Below, piece after piece: positions 57,620 through 64,000 of a DNA stretch of 64,000 nt (positions are counted from its first letter, which is position 1; each line of letters opens with the position of its first letter). Where the stretch lies: positions 1 through 64,000 of the forward strand of contig QVRM01004832.1 of the NCBI GenBank assembly GCA_003439945.1, read 5' to 3'. Below the pieces are notes generated by a model that saw only the letters and a program-made list of their open reading frames with translations, was not told the DNA's origin and searched no databases. The translations under genes were made by a program, and so were the position numbers. This stretch comes from Dermanyssus gallinae. Taxonomy: Eukaryota > Arthropoda > Arachnida > Mesostigmata > Dermanyssidae.

Positions 57620-59890
57620 ATCAATAGACCTGCAGCTCGCCCCCCTCCAAGAAGACAAAAGGCATCATACGGCGAGAAACGTTCCCACCTTGCAGTCCCA
57701 AGCCAGAGATAAGCATGGTCCCTGTTTTGGTGACAATAGCGGTAGAATAGCTGGGAATGATTCGGGAAAAATAGTTAACTGAGATCCCGCACGTACGGTA
57801 AGCACTCAAGGAACACAAGCATTACAAGATCTACGCCGGCTCATACCAATCATCAGACGGGAATAGAGTTTCCAAGAACAACTCCTATTTCCGAGTATAA
57901 TAATATGTGCCTTCCCCATATAGAGACAAACAGAATTACAATCTACTATTATCGCATGCCGCTGAAGCAGCATGCAACGCGTTCTAAAAATGCTACAAAC
58001 CTTCCCACATTAAACAAGAATTCCTGTAAACATCGGTAACGAGCTGTGGATTGGGATAAAACCGAATCGGTGAAGTTTCTGGATTAAGATCGTTATGTAT
58101 GACGACAGGGTACAATTCGCGGTCGTCCATTAGTATACTCGCTGCGATGAAAAACGATAAAACTAATAATTGCATAAGCGGCTTTTACTACGAGGAAATT
58201 AAATAAATTAAAGGTAACGATAAGAAGAAGAAGAAGACGAAGAAGAAAAACAGCAACGCACAATAACATTATTAATGACAACAACAATAACATGCGACCT
58301 CCCACGCGGGCAGGTTTGCGATAGCATAAGCATACCGATCGTACGGAGCTGCACTCTTTGCCGATCTAGCCCAAGACAAAGAGTAGGCAATATTGAGGAA
58401 AACGCAACAGATGGTTGTCGATCACCGTCAGCGTCTTACAGGTAAAACGTGATGTGAGTGGAATTAGGAAACCCATTCATCGGATGTGGCCTCCCGTTCT
58501 AAGGAGGTAAGACCGGCTGTTATGGCGTGTCGTAATGTCCACCGGGAGTACTCAGGAAAGCTGGGGCCTGCTTAGGACATAGCTGAAACAGAAATCGCTA
58601 AAATCACGGCCGGCCAGTATCGACCGCGACATGACATCCATCCAAATGGGTCTACCATAACAGGTTAATCAGGTCCAGCCTAGATCCGTGTAACGCGATG
58701 TGGAAGCGAACACATAACAAAGAACTATACTACAACAGTACCTAGCCTAGAACTCAACGAAACATTCGTTAAAAATAAAATATTTTTATTTCTATAATTA
58801 TATAGGTATACTATTATATAAAAATATCATCTACCAATTGAACCAGAGCAGTGTATAAGATAAAATGTTCTGAAAAGGCTTTGTGTGACTTTATCAAGAA
58901 CGCATGAAAACGCATCAAATATCACAACTATAAACTTTAATTAATTTCACAATTGTAAAGAAAGAACGTGTACACAACGGATCATTTTTATCATCGGAAG
59001 TACGTGCCTCCAATAATAGGTTATTAGCAACATTTGTAATCCATACATATTTTAGAATACCACCATTTTCATTAGCTTTAGTTTATATTTAGGCTCGTAA
59101 TATCGATTCCCGTTATTATTCCTATATCACATTGTAGGACCAACAGTCCTTTATTCGCCTTAAAATGCAGCTATTTAGCTACAAAGTACCCTTACATATA
59201 TACACATGTGTACACACAGATATATATATATATATATATATAGACATACATATATACACACATACAACTGAGTACATTGAATTAAAACCTCGCTATTGTG
59301 CCATGCTGCATATGAAAAAGTAAGCTTTGCCTTCGAAGCCCGTTGAAGGCGTCGCTATTGTTAACTCTTTGTCGCCTGTATTCCGCTCCTTGCGACTTGC
59401 GAACAACAATCAATCGACGCGTATTAAGGCAGGCAGTTCTCCGTTTATATGCACCCATCTCATATTGAATGCAGCGCCCTTGTTGACCTTTCAAGAACTG
59501 CTACAGGAGTTACCAGGCAGCTAGCTGGTTCTATTATCTCGTATAAAGAACTTGCCCCGAGGAGACGCGGCCGACGACAGTAACTGAGTTTACAAGTCGA
59601 GTTGGGTAACGCCACCAGCTCGGCACTGCAGAGGTAATCAAATACAGACGGTACCGTACAGGAAGATTTACTCTAGCTCTGTTGTTGCTGTACGTTCATG
59701 TACTGATATTTATTTTTTTCAGTTCGAGTACCTGAAATCGTCGGATCAGTCAGAATTGTGCCAGCGATAAAATTATGGATTATAATAACATTTCATATTA
59801 GCAGCAACGATAACAATTAAAGTTAGACAACCAATAAACGATCGTAATATTAACAGTATTCCACAACACTTACAGCATTTACTCGATCAT
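57620..59890. other. No recognisable gene
   Basis: AT-rich unassigned sequence with a GAA-rich patch at 58223-58250 and (AT)n at 59221-59241. Frames of 60-73 codons have no family resemblance. Confidence 0.4.
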
Positions 59891-59897
59891 AACTCAG

Positions 59898-61018
59898 TTG
59901 CATTTTCCAAGACATAGCCGCCAAGATAAAAAAGAGATGACATATGCCGCTTTTATCGATTTTAAGACTGCATTTGACTGCGTTAGAAGAGACAAACTTC
60001 TTAAAGTACTTCAAACCCGATATTATATAGAAGAAACTATGTATAGTCTATTACGTGACATGCTGCAAGCGAACTTAATTATTATTAAAAACGGGGCTCA
60101 TTATGTCAGCAGGCCAGTAGCACAGAAAACTGGAGTTGTCCAGGGTGACTCCGCAAGCCCATTCCTCTTTATATTGTATATAGCTGGCTTAGCGGACGCC
60201 CCCAGAAATGTAAAAGCAATACGTGCATTTTATGCTGACGACTTAATAGTGCTTGCAAAAACACGAAATCACTTGCAGTTTTATCTCCAGGAAGCCTCAG
60301 ATTGGTGCCAAGAACACCAATTGACAATCAACATAGCCAAAACAAAAATACTACGATTTAGTAAAGGCGGATCGTACGCTGCAGATGACCGGTGCATCAA
60401 GATAGGGGGAGTAAATGTTGAACTCGTTAATCACTTTTGTTATCTAGGGATAACAGTGACCCCCGGCTGTCATTCAGCAGACATATAGAGGAAATGCATA
60501 GCAAGGCTATGGCGGCCATGATTTTAGTGGGAGACGTTACCGACATAGACCTAAAAATCGCGCTAAATTTATTTAGAACAAACATTGGGCCTATAGTAAG
60601 ATACTGTCTTCCCGCAATTGCCCCTTATTTCACAATATCAGACCTTAAAAACATAGATAAAATAAAATCTTATTTTATAAAGCGCACTTTAGGCTTGCCA
60701 AAGAACGCATCGGCCACGATCGTCGAGGGTCCTGCTTTTTGCAGCAATAAGTGTAAACTGTCATCACAGAAAAATAGATCTATAATATGCCGAACAACAT
60801 GGCATGGCTACCACCACCTTTTGTGCTCTAGAGGAAATTGTTATTAAATTGACGAATGCGTATGTAAATATTGTGGCGAGTGCAATATCGGACGATACCA
60901 CATACTCACTTGCTCGTTTATCGAAACACCGTCACTACAGGCACGTGTTAACGATATTATTAGCCTACAAAATGATATGTGAACTTTTGTAATACACTAC
61001 CAATTTATGGTGAATAAA
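59898..61018 (+). pseudogene. LINE reverse transcriptase and C-terminal knuckle (jockey/CR1-like), two lesions
   Basis: The frame is 5'-truncated before the RT. Readable motifs: 'AFIDFKTAFDCVRRDKLL' (motif A, catalytic D), 'KTGVVQGDSASPFLFILYIA' (motif B), 'FYADDLIVLAKT' (motif C, YADD) and 'TINIAKTKIL' (motif D). 'FCYLGITVTP' follows. An indel at the C5 run 60460-60464 shifts the frame; the text continues 'RLSFSRHIEEMHSKAMAAM' to about 60847. After a second shift and stop, 'CVCKYCGECNIGRYHILTC' gives the C-terminal cysteine-histidine knuckle, with a stop near 60983. AATAAA at 61013-61018 may mark the 3' end. Only two or three lesions separate this RT from an open frame, so it is relatively young. 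It differs from both the R1 and R2-like families here. Confidence 0.85.
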
Positions 61019-61803
61019 ACTTTAAATTGAATTTCCCAAGACATATATACGCAAGACGAAATTCGCCTTATGCGGCGCTAGTGTCCTTCCGTCGTAAAGA
61101 GCTAGTGTAGAGATCGCTGAGGTGTCTGACAGTTTAATGCGTGACGCAAGCCTGCTAACAGAACTGGCATCGGCACTGGTTACATGACGGGTGAAACCTG
61201 AAGTGGAGCACACAAAGTGGTGTTATATATATGTATATATATATATACTTACAGAACGAAAGCTGGAATTCACTCGCAAAATAATGCAAATGCTGGCTTC
61301 ATGCATATACATTACCATCCACAATAGGTGACAGGAGGCTTGCTTGAAATCCCGCTCTGGCTTCAAGGAGAATTTAAAATCACATTCACTATCCCGTCAA
61401 AGTCTGCTCAAATTGATTCTTTCAACCGAGGAAAAACAATTTTAATCCCGGCTGCAACCTTTGCCAACGTTGTCACAATGGCAGCTAGTAGGTTTGACCA
61501 CTGCCGGACCATGCAATATTGTGCACGTGTGGAATAACATACAGTTGTAAATGTGTATATAATAAACGGTATGCAAGTGTCTCAGACAAGCTTTAGGAGA
61601 CCCACGTGGTGGTAAATTCTTCCGGCAAAGGCTGTTATTGGGTATATATACAACGCAGTAACGGCAATGCCCGTACTTAGCACCTTGTCCAGAAGTTGAC
61701 ACTAGATCTGGATGTACACTGATGTTGTTTGTCATACCGTTTACACCCCATTATACGTTGAATTAATTTCACAGTTAATTCAACTGTGAATTAACTGTGT
61801 GAA

Positions 61804-61805
<2 letters not shown>
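61019..61805. other. No recognisable gene
   Basis: Unassigned. At 61762-61799 'ttaattcaactgtgaattaa' lies within a short imperfect hairpin just before the (AT)n. No coding signal. Confidence 0.4.
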
Positions 61806-61852
<47 letters not shown>

Positions 61853-61853
61853 T
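61806..61853. repeat. (AT)n-(GA)n compound microsatellite
   Basis: About 31 bp TA then about 17 bp GA, directly 5' of an R2-like fragment. Confidence 0.95.
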
Positions 61854-61854
61854 C

Positions 61855-62617
61855 ATACTAAATCTTAAGCTGACTGATGCGGCAAGGGAGCAAGTAATGC
61901 TCCCGTTTTCTTTAGGCGGTCTAGGTGTGCCGGACGCGGTCATGATGGCAGGACCCGCCATCGTGGCGTCATTGACCCGCCATCGTGGCGTCATTGACCC
62001 AGGCGGCGGACAGGGTTAAAACATTATTGGACAGTGATGGTTGGGATGCCTATAACGTTGAACTTCAAAAGCTAACCGAAGAATTATCGTTGCTATTTGA
62101 TTCTCCTCCGGAGGATAGGGCTAACCAGGGTAGTTGGATAGCCCCCTTACATGAAAAGCGACTAGCAGGCCTATAGAGCACCTACTAATAGAGCTACTAG
62201 TACTAATAGAGCACCTTCTGTTGCTGATAGAGCCAGGCTTCGAGCTGTTAGCAGTCAAGGGGCTGGAGCTTGGCTACAGGCCCTACCCTGCTCGCAAATT
62301 GGGACTCTGTTAGACGACGAGACGACGCGTATAAGCGCAGGGCTGCGGCTTGGTGTTGACCTAGTCGTGCCCCACAGATGTCGTTGTGGTGATTTCGTGG
62401 ACGCCTTGGCAAATCATGGCCTGTCATGCGCGTTGAGTGCAGGCCGACGAGCGCGCCACTCCGCTTTAAATGACACCTTTAGCCGCGCACTCAGGTTCGT
62501 TGGCTTCCCGTGCGTTCTAGAGTGCCCGGGTCTTTCGAGGGATGATGGAAAAAGACCTGACGGTCTGACTTTGACGCCCTTTGAGCGTGGCCGCATGCTT
62601 GTTTGGGACGCAACCCC
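61855..62617 (+). pseudogene. R2-like LINE fragment with two small tandem duplications
   Basis: It runs from the post-RT region ('QVMLPFSLGGLGVPDAVMMA') through 'ARLRAVSSQGAGAWLQALP', the CCHC knuckle 'CRCGDFVDALANHGLSC' and 'KRPDGLTLTPFERGRMLVWD'. It stops abruptly at 62617. A perfect 22-bp tandem duplication (61952-61973 and 61974-61995) shifts the frame; removing one copy in thought makes 'AIVASLTQAADRV' continuous. A second duplication of 'actaatagagc' type at 62172-62215 adds stops. It is paralogous to 56474-57487 but clearly diverged, so it is a separate subfamily. Confidence 0.8.
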
Positions 62618-63181
62618 CTTTCACACATTTCACACAAAACACATTCAGGTTTTTCATATTAGGCTCGTTTATTGAATGATTTTTGTAATATGAGTGCTAG
62701 CTAAATCAAGTTCTGGTGTCATAGCCCCGGGGTCATCAGTGCTAACTGGAATAGAATAGCCATCTTATAGAGCGTGTAGTTACGAGGCTATTTTAAACAC
62801 AATACTGCACATTTCGTCACTAATATTATCACTGATTTGCCTACAGATAATTTATAAACAGCTTCAATCATACACTGTAGTATACGTCGGCTGTGCCAGC
62901 AACCCGTATATTATTTTTTATCATTGACATGCAGCTTATAAGTTGACCATTTTTATAAACCAAGGCTTACTATAGCTATTGTTGACATTAACACAAAACG
63001 ATCTATATTTAAGATAACTGGTAATTTATGGTATAGAGTGTCTGTCAACATTCAAATGTCTAAGCATTAACGAGTTATGTACGAGCTTTGCATAATTTAC
63101 TAGATATATATATATATATATATATACATGTGATTTTATTATTTTATTATTGCCTTTATATTCATTGTTGTTTAATGAATG

Positions 63182-63184
<3 letters not shown>
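62618..63184. other. No recognisable gene
   Basis: AT-rich unassigned DNA with short (AT)n at 63103-63126. Confidence 0.4.

Positions 63185-63253
<69 letters not shown>
63185..63253. repeat. (AT)n microsatellite, 69 bp
   Basis: Pure TA, ending exactly where an R1 3' tail begins. Confidence 0.95.
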
Positions 63254-63255
<2 letters not shown>

Positions 63256-63303
63256 CGCATGCGCATTATGCATTCCCCGAAACCTCTCAAATGAACAAAA
63301 ACA
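63254..63303 (+). mobile_element. R1 3' end-only fragment with A-rich tail
   Basis: 'gacgcatgcgcattatgcat' and 'ccgaaacctctcaaatgaac' match the last 45 bp before the poly(A) of the R1 at 50778-51797 in the same orientation, followed by 'aaaaacaag'. It is a minimal 5'-truncated copy joined directly to (AT)n. Confidence 0.75.
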
Positions 63304-63636
63304 AGAATTTAGTTAATTAAACGGCACATAACGGTGAGACAGTCACGAATGGAGGCGACGCAAAACGAAGCGACGAACGCCAACTTCTATTCAAAACAGC
63401 GCGTGAAGCAGTAAAGTTTATGGTTCAAGCAAGCTATCGAGAGGTGTTTTTTCATGACATGGGGACGACCCGCGGCCAGGACGGCTGTGGCGATGAGGCG
63501 GGCGGGCGGGCGGCGGGGGGGAAGAAGAAGGTGGGGTTGATTGGATTACGCCACGCATGTTCGGTCGGAGGTCAGCCTTACACTCGACGCCATTGATGAG
63601 AACGGGACGGAGAAGGAGAGAGAGACGGATAGAGAG

Positions 63637-63683
<47 letters not shown>

Positions 63684-64000
63684 TCTACCTATGTAGCGGA
63701 TCTCACGTAGTAGCATGCAGAAGTCAGTCTACCTCCAGCGTCGGTATGTTGCCGTCCGTCGTTGAATAACCTTCTCCGATAATTACCTCGAGAGGAGCCT
63801 CTGCTCTCCTTTTGTCGTCCTTTCTTTGGTTCTACTGCTGCTGGCTGCTGTCTTCCTCCGATCAGGATTCGCAGCGCCGAGATTGCAGACACGTCAGCTG
63901 ACGAAGCTCGACCAGCAAATTCGTTGTGCCATCCTACCTTCGCAATCGCAAATGCATCAGCAGACGGACTGCGACGCCGGTACGGTGCTGTTCGATAAAG
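63304..64000. other. CpG-richer DNA with a (GA)n tract; no gene assigned
   Basis: GC-rich with CGGGCGGGCGG-like text (63495-63515) and a GA run at 63635-63680. A minus frame 63892-63689 ('MSAISALRILIGGRQQPAAV') is open but unrecognised. The composition could indicate a gene's 5' region just beyond the window. Confidence 0.35.

Overview
This window looks like animal nuclear DNA, most likely arthropod. The evidence is a spliced gene with GT-AG introns, Tc1/mariner transposons, R1-type and other non-LTR retrotransposons, tRNA-derived SINEs, and about forty (AT)n microsatellites. A parasitiform mite or tick would fit, but the sequence alone does not prove it. There are no bacterial genes, operons or CRISPR arrays, and no tRNA or rRNA gene that I trust.

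I can support only one host protein gene: a three-exon soluble cytochrome b5-like protein (coding parts 8338-8404, 9014-9192 and 9550-9735, plus strand). Splice phases agree at both junctions and both haem-ligand histidines are present. Nearly everything else I recognise is mobile DNA in various stages of decay.

Layout: 1-7.2 kb is mostly unassigned, with a SINE tail, a 33-bp tandem repeat and (AT)n. 7.2-10.4 kb is the cytochrome b5 locus. 11-16.4 kb has a LINE relic, a nearly intact mariner (13945-15262) and foldback-repeat units. 18.8-23.9 kb has R1 and DDE-transposase relics, two SINE families, foldback repeats, and a Tc1-like transposase gene split by a SINE. 26-34.4 kb has R1 and R2-like fragments, a DDE-transposase relic and a second, heavily damaged mariner (32803-34081). 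37.4-39.5 kb holds a 460-bp direct duplication. 40.2-42.8 kb is GC-rich with triplet repeats. 43-47.9 kb has an R2-like RT relic, minisatellites and a 1.04-kb foldback element. 49.8-51.9 kb is an old R1 copy carrying a younger R1 insertion with a target-site duplication, poly(A) tail and 5' inversion. 54.7-55.3 kb is a long inverted repeat. 56.4-62.6 kb holds three large retrotransposon 3' parts. The window ends in CpG/GA-rich DNA.

A recurring theme is that mobile-element ends coincide with (AT)n arrays: both mariners, the foldback copies, SINE B and several LINE fragments abut them. I found no convincing new multi-gene system. The most informative structures are the nested R1 insertion with its inversion, the SINE-in-Tc1 insertion, the foldback family, and the link between (AT)n and insertions.
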